Below, one piece after another: positions 32,468-42,774 of a stretch of DNA of 64,000 nt. Source of the DNA: Xenoacremonium recifei (Eukaryota > Ascomycota > Sordariomycetes > Hypocreales > Nectriaceae); NCBI GenBank assembly GCA_012184525.1, contig WOFQ01000002.1:1550001-1614000 (forward strand), written 5' to 3'. Both the position numbers and the translations under genes were made by a program. Every line of letters starts with the position of its first letter. Position 1 is the first letter of the stretch. The notes under the pieces are model-generated. The model did not search any database. It saw only the letters and a list, made by a program, of their open reading frames with translations, and was not told the origin of the DNA.

Positions 32468-34025
32468 ATGCCTAATTCCGGCTCATCCGTGCGAGGTGGT
32501 GAGTTGACGCGCGTGTCACAAACGCCGGCTATACCCGATGTCCTTCCACCCACCACAAAGGACAACTGGATCATCACCACATCTCTCACGAAACCGGACA
32601 GTCGAACGCGTAAGCTCATTCGGAGTCATGGAATGCGCGGAAAGAATACCAGAACATGCCGACGGGCGCGAAAACTGGCGACAACCAAGGATCATGCCAT
32701 GATCCTCATGACACCCCAGAAAATTGCATCTGAGTTGGCGTTGCTCTCTTCCGATATCGAGTTGAAGCCTTACATGTTGGATCTTATATACCGAGGTATC
32801 TAAGCAAATCAACCTTCACCATTTTACCTAGGGGCTAAAACACGATAGCCTTTACGATCATCAAACCATCAAGCTATACCCTCGAGACAGCACTCGTCGA
32901 CAAGCCACAGAACAACCTCTTCTGCTTTTTCAACTTTTCACAAAATCCTGCCATGGTGCATTCTATACTATTCACAGCACAAGCATTCCATGATTTATTA
33001 CTACAGCAGTCGAGTAGCGAGCTGGCTCAGTATCACCTGGGGAAAACATTGTACCATCTTCGACAAACGCTCGATGACAAGAATGCTTCCATAGCAGAGT
33101 CAACGATGAGTGTTGTAGTTTCACTGGCCGCAGCTGCCGTATTTCTTGGCGACATTGACATGGCTGAAAAGCATATGAACGGTCTTCATGACATGGTCAA
33201 GTTACGCGGAGGTCTGGACTCCCTCGTACCGGGAAGCATGATTGAACACAAAGCCCAAAGGTATTTATAAGTTACAACCTCTCTCACCATAGCCCCTACA
33301 CTTTATTTTATATTCACCGCCTAACGAAGGACTGATATAGAGTTGACTTTGGTCTATCACTCGCTACTGGCCGAGAAACGAATTTCTTTCCGGAGAAGGT
33401 CTCATGGAGCCCTCATATAGCGACAGGAGATTCTTCCAACCGCTTCCCAGAACTAAACATGCTTCAACCGAGGCCAGACCCGAGACTCTTGAACATATGG
33501 GCAGACATTCGATCCTTCTCCGCCGCGGCCAACGACTCAACAAGCTCAGGCGTCAAGATGCCCGCCAGCCTCTTTCGAGAATTCACGAACTCCATTCCTT
33601 CCCGATTAACAAGCCTCAAATTCGACAACTCATCTGCCGAAGAACTTTTGAGACTTTCTATGTTGGCCTACGTGAAGAGTATCTTAACTCCGCTGCCGGG
33701 ATTCGGAAAACACTTGCACTACCTTGCCGACAGGCTGAAGGCCGCCCTTCAGCAACAGCCAATATCCTACTCCCACGACCTCGACCGATTCCTTCTTTGG
33801 TGTTTATTCATCACGTCATTGTCTGTCTTCGAGGATTTTGACAGAGACTGGATCTGGTTCATGATGACGCAAACGACCTTAGCTTTAGACATTCGAAGTT
33901 GGACACATGCCAAGCTCATTCTGAGAGATTACCCGTGGATAGATATTGTGTTCGACCAAGATGCAGAGAGATTATTCCAAGAGTGGATGAAGCCCAAGCC
34001 AAATATTGGGCATTTTGAGTATTAG
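32468..34025 (+). CDS. Fungal transcription-factor-like protein without zinc cluster
   Basis: 474 residues from three exons: 32468-32795, 32849-33260 and 33341-34025 (introns GTATCT..TAG and GTATTT..TAG). The N-terminus has a basic motif LIRSHGMRGKNTRTCRRARK, which resembles the conserved 'RSH.M..K' box at the start of many fungal transcription-factor-domain proteins that lack a Zn2Cys6 cluster. The rest is helical with a DLDRFLLWCLF..SLSVFEDFDRDW segment near the C-terminus, as in that family. It is probably a nuclear regulator or a zinc-finger-less relative; its target may be the divergent SDR. Weak donors (GTATCT, GTATTT) leave small doubt about junctions, but frame is maintained. Confidence 0.75.
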
Positions 34026-34482
34026 CGTCGAGTTTGTAGGTCATGTCAGAATGGTGATTAATATTAGTATTAGAACATATGATATTTGAATCCGGACGGT
34101 CACTGCTTCTTCTCTCGCCCACGATCCCAACTTGTTGCTGCTTCAACCTGAGCAATTCTTGGATGGCTTCCGAGCCGACAAAGAATGACGAGGGATGTGA
34201 CGTTGAGACACCAAATGGCAGACTCTGCATCTCATAAAATTCCTTCTCGGCCCAATCTTATACCTTTCCGTACCACCCTTATTTCTAAACGAGCGACAGA
34301 AACGGTGGCGTAGATGGGCATAGACAGGCTCATCGTCGAACGCGAGTGAGTCGGTACACTTATGAATGTTAGTCTTCTCTGATAGTGGGTTTAACTCCTC
34401 AAAGCACAAGATGTCGTTAATACAAATATCACATTTGTACAGTATAAATATCACCAAGCTTATATATACTTTCTCCCTGCAA
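34026..34482. other. Intergenic between convergent genes
   Basis: About 460 bp, AT-rich; 3' flanks only. Confidence 0.4.
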
Positions 34483-37400
34483 CTAGTCGTCATTCTGAAG
34501 AAGCCCTCCTGTCGCAACACTAATACCAGCAGTCACGATGATAAGACCATCGCTCACAGCCAAAACGATCAACTTGGTCTCGGGATCCAAGTCAGGGTTC
34601 CATACAATCGGTCCAGTCATAACAGCAACATCATAGGCGAGTCGTGTGGTAAGTGACAGATATGAACTCGTCTTCTGATGATTAGCAACAATTTTGCCGA
34701 TAGATGGCACGATCCACAGAGCGCTGATAGCGTAATCAATGTACGGCGACACTGTCCCGTATACATCCTGCTCTCCGACTGATGTCGCATCGAGACAGAC
34801 CTTAAGGAAGGCAAGATCAGTGACCACAGTATCCATCTGGATCTCCCAAGAATCATGGTCCGATCGTGGCTGGATGAAGCCGGGCATGAGGACTAGAAGC
34901 TTTATCGGAATGCTGACTTGCTTGATGATATCAGAAACCTCGTGCGGCTTTCCTTCTGCCATCCACGGGATCTTGATGTTGTTGGCTATGACGCTGAATC
35001 CAAGTCCAGCCATGGCTGCAAATTCAGCCATGATAGTCAAGGTCTTGTAGACGCTACTGTCTCCTAGCATGATTTGCTGAAGAGACGAGAAGTCAGAAGC
35101 CCGAATAATAGCGCTCGTGGAGGCGTTGTCAGGGAACGGATTGTTTCCGGTTACAGCTTTGTAAATGAGAGTCGCGGGAACTGCTGCCACAAGACAAACG
35201 AGATCCATGATGCTCAGCTCGTCGTCTGCAATGGACTTGTAGAGCCCTGATATGATAGGGATCGTGATGGGCTTGTTCAATTCCTCAATGACTGCATTGG
35301 TGAGGTTTTTCACAATGCCTAATGTCTTGACGACGATATTTTTAGCGGTCTCCAAGACTAAATCACCAATGATGGCTACCAGCCTCTTGACAATCTCGAG
35401 AGGAGATAACCCGGCGAACGGCTCGATGATCTGGGTTTTGATTTGATCAAGGCTCTTGGAAACAATTTGTTTCTCGTCTGTGGCTAGTCCCTTCAGCTCG
35501 TTGAGGACACTAGCCCAGTCACTGCCAGCTCCGACGTCGACCGAGGTAGCGTCGGTTCCCGCATTACCAATATTAGACTTGACCTTGTCTTGAACATAGT
35601 AATTCTGAGGATTGTTGACACCTGGAGTGTCGGAAGCTTTTTTGTTGGTTTGGGCTGTAGTGACTGGCAGATCAGGAATACCGGCCCACGAATTGAGTGT
35701 CGATTCCAGCGAGTCAGTGCTGGTGGTGACGAAATCTTGAAGGGCCTGAATCCTCGAGACGCCATACAGTGCGTACTGTGTTGCAACATTCTTTATGACC
35801 TTGTGGGTGCGTACAATATCACTCCAGTTGAAGACAAATCCCAAGAAAGCCTTGAGGTCATCGAAAGCAACCTTCAATTTTGAGAAGACCCATTCCACTG
35901 CGTGAGAGACTGCGGACACGCAATCTAACACGGTACGGTAGACGGCGTCCCCGACTTGAACGAGGACTTCGTAGATACCATTGGCTGCACGAATAACGAA
36001 ATTCTTGACTGCATTCCACGCCGAATGCAGGATAGATCTGAACAAGTCGCCAGCCTGGACGAAGACATTTTTGGCAGAACCGATCACGGCATCACTGATG
36101 GAGATGCGAGCATCAGGCCGATGCGGAGGCGTTTCTAGGCTCAAAAGCTGTGTTGCTATTTGATTTATACGTTAGCACAGAAACAGTATATTGTAGCCAA
36201 GTCGGTCTTACACTTTTCTGCTACCTGCAGACTTGCACTGTTCGCAACGGGAGATTTCTGAGGGCTTCCATCAGTAGGCAGGGTGCTGGCAACCTTGACC
36301 AGCTGCTGAATTGCGGTGGCAGCAGCATCACAATCATCTTGAGAGACATCACTAGGAATAAGTAATGAAGTAGTTCCGTCCGACTGAGTGATGGTAGCAT
36401 TCCTGAGGTCATTGCCAGACTGGACCGCTGCTATACGGGCCTTGACCTTTTCGGCTGGGTCGATGTTGAGCGACACTGAGGCCTGACCCGCGACGGAGGC
36501 TTTGTACGAGATCGCTGACATGTCTTGCGTGGGCTGGACGATTGTGATAATGCCGGCCTCACTAGATGTACTCTGAATCGGAATGTTTGGGCTCAATATG
36601 CGGTATGCATCGTTGACATAAACGCCCACTGGGCTAACAGCCGTAAGAAGAACCTCCGTCTTTGCCGCGCCAGCGCCAGAGTCATCTTGCACAGTGAGCC
36701 GTGTAGTGAATGCGCTGATCTCAATTATATCGTTTACATCTGTTGCTGGGAGCAGGATAGACCTCGATGCCCAGTCACGGGTAACAGGGTCTTGGGTGAT
36801 CTGTGTGATCTGTTGACCAGTGACATGCGCAAAGACAGAGTTGTTCCCGGCCTTCTTATTCAGGAAGAAGGCATAGTGCTCAATCTGAGATGCAAGAGGG
36901 ATTGGCAATGACCAGGCGTCAGGGGATGCTTCAGAACCGGCTTTACAGGTGGTATAGAAGAGATCCCCCTGAGGACTCTTGCCATAAAGGGCAGTTGTCC
37001 CATTAATTGACTCGGCAGACAACTGGGTGGCTTGAGCTACTAGAGCGGTAGCGATGATCCGTGTTCCCGAAGAGCCGTCCTTCTGCTTATCCGGGGGGAA
37101 ATAGAAAACCCCTTGCTGACCCGAAACAAACAGATGACTATCACCAGCGGCGTTTATAGCAGTTGTGATAGACGAGGCATTATCTGGAAGCACTAATCTG
37201 GCAGGGGCGGGCGGATTGTTGGGATCCCAGAAGTCGAACGCAGGTGCGTAAATGAGCTCAAGGCGACCATTGATCTGACCGAAGGTGTAGATACCTCCAA
37301 CCCTATCTTTGAATCGGCGACCGAGACTACTCAAAATGCTTCCAGCAGCCAGATCGATGGGCAGTGTGTGTTTCTTCCAGGCCGGCCGGGATTGTGGCGT

Positions 37401-37970
37401 CAGATAGTAGCGGTCGAGAAGCCGCAACGTGTTGGGTGCCGGCCGAAGGACATCAACAAAGCACGTAAGCGAGCCTGCAGGCGCTCCAGTAGTTGGAAGG
37501 GTCATGAGGTATACAGAATCGATCTCAGGGGCGCCTCGGTCAGATGAGGACCCCGTTGCATCGAATGGAAGCGCTGTCCACTGGACACCTAATTGTCCAT
37601 CGCTTCGAGACCAGGCATCATCTGTATTGGTATTGCCGGTTGACACAAATATCTGGTCGGATCCTGCGATAGTGGCCACCACAGCAAGATCGAAGTACAG
37701 AGAGTCTGGGTTCTGAGCCACAGCAAATGACTTGACAGCGACTTTTCTTCCGTCTTGTGGTCCAAGCAGGTTACTGTCTAAGTTGATTCGAGTCCAGCCA
37801 GTAGAGCCAGCCTGAACTTCACGGCATGCATAAAAGCGGTTGTCGGAGCCAATAGAAAAGAAGACAGAGGTGCCTGAAGCTGTCTGGATGATCTCGAAGC
37901 TCTTACCCGGGCCTATCACCTGGGCGTGTTTCTGGTCCAGCATCCATTCTGACTGAGCGATGAGCTGCAT
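34483..37970 (-). CDS. Large beta-propeller-like / helical protein, orphan family
   Basis: 1143 residues from two exons: 36212-37970 and 34483-36155. The 56-nt intron has donor GTAAGA, a branch-like GCTAACG and a TAG acceptor; without it the two halves look like separate genes. ATG at 37970 has an excellent context (ACCGCCATGC). Residues 1 to about 430 contain repeated beta blades such as TSVFFSIGSDNRFYACRE, GGIYTFGQINGRLELIYAPA, HLFVSGQQGVFYFPP and ALYGKSPQGDLFYTTCK, suggesting a propeller. The C-terminal half has long amphipathic helices (VFNWSDIVRTHKVIKNV) and hydrophobic segments (IMDLVCLVAAVPATLIYKAV, GLIIVTAGISVATGG). No signal peptide. Function unknown; possible membrane-active or secreted-effector-like protein (inference). 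Confidence 0.72.
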
Positions 37971-39138
37971 GGCGGTTGAGGAGATCAAGAGGATTATACG
38001 AGAGACAAAGATTGGGGTAGATGTAGAAGATGAGATTATTACAAAGGGGGAATAGGTCTCTTAAATACTTGAATTAGATGTAACGGAGTTGCGGCAATTT
38101 CCAACCTCTTCTTTAAGTATTGTTCATCGATGGCTCACAAGAGTAAAGAGTGAGCCGAACTTACCCACCTGGAACTACACGTATCTCACATGACCCGGCT
38201 GTATAGGGAATACCATAGGACTAGACTCAGATTATTCTTGTGTGAAGGCAGCGCCAAGCTAAGACTATTGCCATCCCGCATCGACTTATTCACCATTAGG
38301 CCGCGGGGTGCCGGCGGCCCGAACCCGTTGTCTAAAGTCTAGTGAAGGGCCTCAATGCAGGGCGGATGGCCTAGACCTCTGCCGCGCTCGCCGTGGAATG
38401 TGGAAACCAATGTTTCAACCCAGCTCTCCACGAGAACTACATAAGTGAGAGGCGTATACTGCTTCAACTGCATGCAAAGATGGTGCTTTACCTCTTTAGT
38501 CATTCGCGGCATCAACATCCCTACTATATTTATCGATAGATCAACGCTCACGCTGCTCAATCCATCGATGTGTTTCTCCATGACCTGATCATTCAAACCT
38601 TACGGAGGCAAGGAGGTTCAGCTCCATGAGACAACAGAAGTTATTAGTCACAAAAACGACGCCGGAAGAGGTTACAGCAGTCTCAGGTCTGCCTCACCGC
38701 TCAATAGACTATGCACCCTAGCGAATGGAGGAAGTATTGTCATCATCGACTCGAATCCAGACCTCTCTGTGGAAAGTCGGATGAACTAACTGCTTCGTAT
38801 TCGGGTTTTATGATGCTCCAGCCGAGCCTAGAGACGCTATCAAAAATACCAGTCTTCGGAGACAGCGATGGGGTTGAGAGAAAAGTGAAAATAGCTGCCG
38901 ACAGAAAGGAAGACACGCGAGAGTCTCTACGGATCTCCCTCTGACTTCTTTGGGCGAGAGGCAATAACTGCTCTCCAGTGTTCTGCTGTTGTCTAGCAAG
39001 TATAAGTAGCTCCGCGCACACCTGTTCTTCTATCTCATCATCAAGAACTATTTACCAACCTTCTCATTATCCTCCATTCCCTCCTCAATTCCGCGCATCA
39101 CTATTACATATACTCTGGAAATAAACCATCCTCAAAAA
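37971..39138. promoter_or_regulatory. Divergent intergenic region between propeller-like and TULIP-like genes
   Basis: 1.17 kb between outward-facing starts. It contains a TATA-like TATAAG at about 39000 (about 135 bp before the plus-strand ATG) and a short minus-strand open frame (listed separately). Confidence 0.4.
38339..38581 (-). CDS. Hypothetical 80-residue protein or gene fragment
   Basis: ATG at 38579-38581 begins MEKHIDGLSSVSVDLSINIV, followed by a hydrophobic/amphipathic stretch and a Gly-rich tail. Composition is protein-like, but I recognise no family and see no introns. It sits inside the divergent promoter region, so it may be a relic of a lost gene or chance. Confidence 0.25.
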   Translation of the reverse strand: MEKHIDGLSSVSVDLSINIVGMLMPRMTKEVKHHLCMQLKQYTPLTYVVLVESWVETLVSTFHGERGRGLGHPPCIEALH

Positions 39139-40791
39139 ATGGCCGCCTCCTCATCCAACCTCACCAACCCCAGGTATGGCTATGATTTTGTTGTAGCCAC
39201 TACACAGGATAGCATCAATGCTACCATGAAGAAATACCTGGACAACCTTGGAAATGCCAACACGTATATAATCTTTGTCAGAAATGCCAAGAAGGAGACC
39301 GTCCAGATCACTCTGGATGAACTCAAGAGTGCTGCCAATGGAGTTGATCCTTTCAGTCTCCCTTCTGATGAAGACCCTTTTGGTTCCAATGTCCAGGCTC
39401 TTCAAAAGGCCAGATTCATCGCCGGTATCAAGGTTACCCTCGGCCTGCCACAAAACTATGACGATCCTCGAACACTGCCCCCGATCGTAGATCTTACGCA
39501 AGGAGCTGGCTCGGTTGGATACAACATGCTGTGCGCAGACATCAAAATCTGCCAGCTCGCCTTTACGATGGACGGCCCAGAGTGGACAACACTGTCTCAG
39601 AACGATCAGCCCAACAGGGCCTGGATTTTCAACTCGCACGTCGACCTCATGTTGGATTCTGTCAAATTTGATAAGCTTCCACAGGCCGTCAAAGATGGTA
39701 TCAAGAATCTTGACGGCGCAATGTTCGATGTGCAACAACTCCTATTCGACCTTAACAACGCTGGATTGCAGACTGTTCCCACCGTCGAGGGACTTGACCC
39801 TGCTTCGGATGCCAACATGTTTTTGACCAAGTACTTCGTCAATGCCTATTTTGGCCATATGCAGGCCCAGGGCCAGCCAGTTCTCAACTACACCGTCCGT
39901 CATAAGCCTCAGAATGCTACCCTGAAACCGACGGATCTGAACTTCCATATCAGTCCCCTGGTAGGCCAACTAGATCCTGGTCTGAAGACTTTGGACTACC
40001 TATGTGCAACGGATGGCCACAAGCTGCCCCCTGCTGTAGACTTCACATGGGACTGGCTCAACGCACAAGATTCCAGTCAGTTCAACGGAATCATCAGTAT
40101 CAACCGCAACACCTTTGCCAACTATCTGATGGGTCAGGTCTACCCCACGGCCAAGTCCGACTGCTTCATTCCCTATGCTAAGTGCTACGTCGATGGGCTG
40201 AGTGTCATGTTCAACGCGTACCCAAATGGCACCCCCGACGACTCCAAGATCACTCATGTAGTCAACCCCGAAGGGTCCAAGGTCATCAGCATTTCTTACT
40301 CGGACGAGAGTTGGGACTACGCTGGCCTGGATGGCGCCCTCGGGCATACCGGACTGAAGCAAACGTACACCAAAGACGTCAGTGTCAGTGGGAACACAGT
40401 CACGGTGGTTACTCATATGGTCGTGCTTCTCAGCGTCAAGGTTTTGCAAACCAAGAACGTCGCCAATATCACTGACAAGACCATCACGGACACTTTCGAA
40501 CTGGCGGTCGACGGTAGTGGCCAGCTAACAACCAAGTACTCAACGAGTCTCCAAGACAACTCCCAGACCGACTCTGCCAACTGGTTCACGGATTTCTTCA
40601 CCGGTGTAAATGACATCTTTGACAGCCTCAAGTCCAGAGACTTCAAGACCCAGAGTCTGACTGGCCATTCAATTGAGGCCTTCCAGAATTTCATGTTCCC
40701 TGGTGGCGATACCTTCGCATTCAAGCAGTTTCAATTTTCTCAATATCAGGACTTGCTTGCTGCTATTACTTATGCAGACCCCTCGCAATAG
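39139..40791 (+). CDS. Orphan fungal protein, possible TULIP/P47-like fold
   Basis: 550 residues in one exon, ATG in the context AAAAAATGGCC. It starts with a short polar leader, then RYGYDFVVATTQDSINATMK, and ends with FPGGDTFAFKQFQFSQYQDL. The first motif (Tyr-Gly-Tyr-Asp, then a helix) recalls the entry of the TULIP-like P47/OrfX2 proteins of bacterial toxin loci; this is fold-level inference from a short motif and composition, not a demonstrated match. No signal peptide, membrane span or catalytic motif is seen. Many beta-strand-like alternations agree with a lipid-binding tubular fold. It is divergent from the propeller-like gene, so the two are likely to be expressed together. Alternative: a fungal-specific family with unrelated function. 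Confidence 0.6.
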   Translation: MAASSSNLTNPRYGYDFVVATTQDSINATMKKYLDNLGNANTYIIFVRNAKKETVQITLDELKSAANGVDPFSLPSDEDPFGSNVQALQKARFIAGIKVTLGLPQNYDDPRTLPPIVDLTQGAGSVGYNMLCADIKICQLAFTMDGPEWTTLSQNDQPNRAWIFNSHVDLMLDSVKFDKLPQAVKDGIKNLDGAMFDVQQLLFDLNNAGLQTVPTVEGLDPASDANMFLTKYFVNAYFGHMQAQGQPVLNYTVRHKPQNATLKPTDLNFHISPLVGQLDPGLKTLDYLCATDGHKLPPAVDFTWDWLNAQDSSQFNGIISINRNTFANYLMGQVYPTAKSDCFIPYAKCYVDGLSVMFNAYPNGTPDDSKITHVVNPEGSKVISISYSDESWDYAGLDGALGHTGLKQTYTKDVSVSGNTVTVVTHMVVLLSVKVLQTKNVANITDKTITDTFELAVDGSGQLTTKYSTSLQDNSQTDSANWFTDFFTGVNDIFDSLKSRDFKTQSLTGHSIEAFQNFMFPGGDTFAFKQFQFSQYQDLLAAITYADPSQ

Positions 40792-40977
40792 AGCGATAAA
40801 GAGGTAGGCGTATTAGTGCTATTAGTACAAGAGGTTATAACTTAGACAGTTAGGTAGTTAATAGTATAGCTGCTTACTTAGGCGGTAGTAAATCAACTAG
40901 AAATTCTAAAATTCTATTTGGTTTATTACTTTGTTATGGAGTGTGTCCGTACCATGAATCAAAAATCCGGTGCTGCA

Positions 40978-42183
40978 TTATCGTGAATTGCTTTGTCCTG
41001 CAGCAAAGGCTCTGCTGATTGCCAATCCTGTGGCGGGGTAAGACATTATTTGGTCATGCACCCCGTACTTCAGGATCTCAAGTCTGATATCGCCCTTCTT
41101 CGTAGGCCATACTGTAATTGAGCCTCCCTCTCCACGGTGCTCTTTAACCGTCTCTAGTTTGTCAAGAATAACCTGGTCCGTTTCTGCGATGCCCTTCTCA
41201 TGCTCAACGCTCAAGATAGTTTCCCGAAATAAACGTTCAGAGTGTTGCATCGGGATATCCGTGTCATCTTCCGCGTGCAGAAGCGTAATGTCGTATCTCT
41301 CCACGGCCTTCACAAACTCGCTCAGCCTGTGCACATTATCCCAGGTGCTTGTGAGCTGGCTGGCGAAGAATTTAAACACCGGCTTCACCTTCGCGACTGG
41401 GGACAGGATTGGGATCACCCCACCGATACGATATGTCGCTGTCAGCATGGGCACGTCTGAAAAGGTGGCAGTGACCACAATGCCTGCGAAGTGAATGGCA
41501 GGCTGTTGCTTGGCGAGTTCGGTGACAAGAGCGATGGCCACTGCGGATCCCAGGCTCTGGCCGAAGATGACGATTCGTTCCGGAGGCACGCCAGCGATGT
41601 TGATGGCCCAGTCTGCGATGGTCAGAGCATCGGTGATAATACCTGGCTCAGACGGATGGCCGCTAGAGAGTCCATAGCCTCGGAAGTCAAAGCTGAGGAC
41701 ATGGGTGTTGACCGGGTCGACAGAGTAGAGTGAGCGGTAACTATCAGGTCTCCATCCGCTTGCCATAGTTCCGCTGGTGCCATGGAAATAAAGAACCAAT
41801 TTCGCATTGGGGTTGTCCTTTAGCAATCGGAAGTTCAGAGTTTGCTCAAAGTCCTGCACTAGCCCACCCTCTGGGCCTTGAGCCAGTAACTCGCGTTGGT
41901 TGGCTTGGTATGTTCCCAAAGGGAGAACATGCCAGGCGTGCAAATTCACCCCATCTGGTGTGGAAATGTAGAATGGAGTGACTTGGTGATGAGCGAAGCC
42001 GAATTGCTCTGGTACGTTGAGGTCCTTGAACCAGGTCAAGGTTACTTTGTGGAGATAGATGAGGTGAGCTTGAAGCGAAGGCACGACCACCAGCGTTCCG
42101 AGGATCCCAAAATAGAGGGCGGCTGGAAGGCCAAGCGTGAGGCCCAGGGCTAGCATGGTGGGCCGCAGAACAGAGCTCACCAT
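40978..42183 (-). CDS. Alpha/beta hydrolase, ABHD12-like, membrane anchored
   Basis: 401 residues in one exon. An N-terminal hydrophobic segment (residues about 10-40) is a likely signal anchor. VLYFHGTSGTM is the oxyanion strand-loop, IVIFGQSLGSAVA the nucleophile elbow (GxSxG), TLLHAEDDTDIP the catalytic Asp region and YGVHDQI the catalytic His. The order and spacing match ABHD12/BEM46-like lysophospholipid or monoacylglycerol hydrolases facing the ER lumen or outside. ATG at 42183 is preferred over an upstream TTG. It converges with the TULIP-like gene (186 bp apart). Confidence 0.85.
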   Translation of the reverse strand: MVSSVLRPTMLALGLTLGLPAALYFGILGTLVVVPSLQAHLIYLHKVTLTWFKDLNVPEQFGFAHHQVTPFYISTPDGVNLHAWHVLPLGTYQANQRELLAQGPEGGLVQDFEQTLNFRLLKDNPNAKLVLYFHGTSGTMASGWRPDSYRSLYSVDPVNTHVLSFDFRGYGLSSGHPSEPGIITDALTIADWAINIAGVPPERIVIFGQSLGSAVAIALVTELAKQQPAIHFAGIVVTATFSDVPMLTATYRIGGVIPILSPVAKVKPVFKFFASQLTSTWDNVHRLSEFVKAVERYDITLLHAEDDTDIPMQHSERLFRETILSVEHEKGIAETDQVILDKLETVKEHRGEGGSITVWPTKKGDIRLEILKYGVHDQIMSYPATGLAISRAFAAGQSNSR

Positions 42184-42774
42184 CTTGGCGAAGGGGTTCA
42201 ACCAGGTTATAAAAAGAGGGAAGAAGCCTGGGCTGAGAGAGCTTGGTTCTGGCTGGCCTCTGCGGCCGAAATTCGAAGGGAGGGTTGTTGGTGATGAGTT
42301 GACAGAGGTGCAGAAAGAAGTCTCGCAATGCGTGACCGAGGTTTCGTGTTGTCTAGCGGACCAGTCACGTAAGCATGTGCTCGCGGTCGTGGAAATGCTG
42401 GGCGCTTAGATAGGGATCATGGGCTCTTAATTGGTTGCTTGGAGCCCTGAAACCGGGGCATTTCTCTCTGCTGTCAGACTTGTTAAGCGCCAATGCGGCC
42501 CGTTCCTAGGGAGGGGAGCGCAAGGCCTGACTTGTAACCAACAACTCGCGTAGCAATGGCATTGATTGGGTCAACTAGGAGTTACAGTCGGGTTGCTTCC
42601 AGGCTTTCGGCGAGGTTGAGGAAAGAGAAATTGGGGCAGGATGACTGATATATCCTGCCAATCCCTTCGAGGGGTTACGGTGCTGCCACCCTCCACCGTA
42701 ATTCCTTGCTCCCAGCAAGGCAGATTTTATCGCACAATCGAGATCTTCGAGGCTCATTCCTTCAATAGCCGTCC
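42184..42774. other. Intergenic, divergent promoters
   Basis: 590 bp between the hydrolase start and the next gene start; nothing else supported. Confidence 0.4.
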
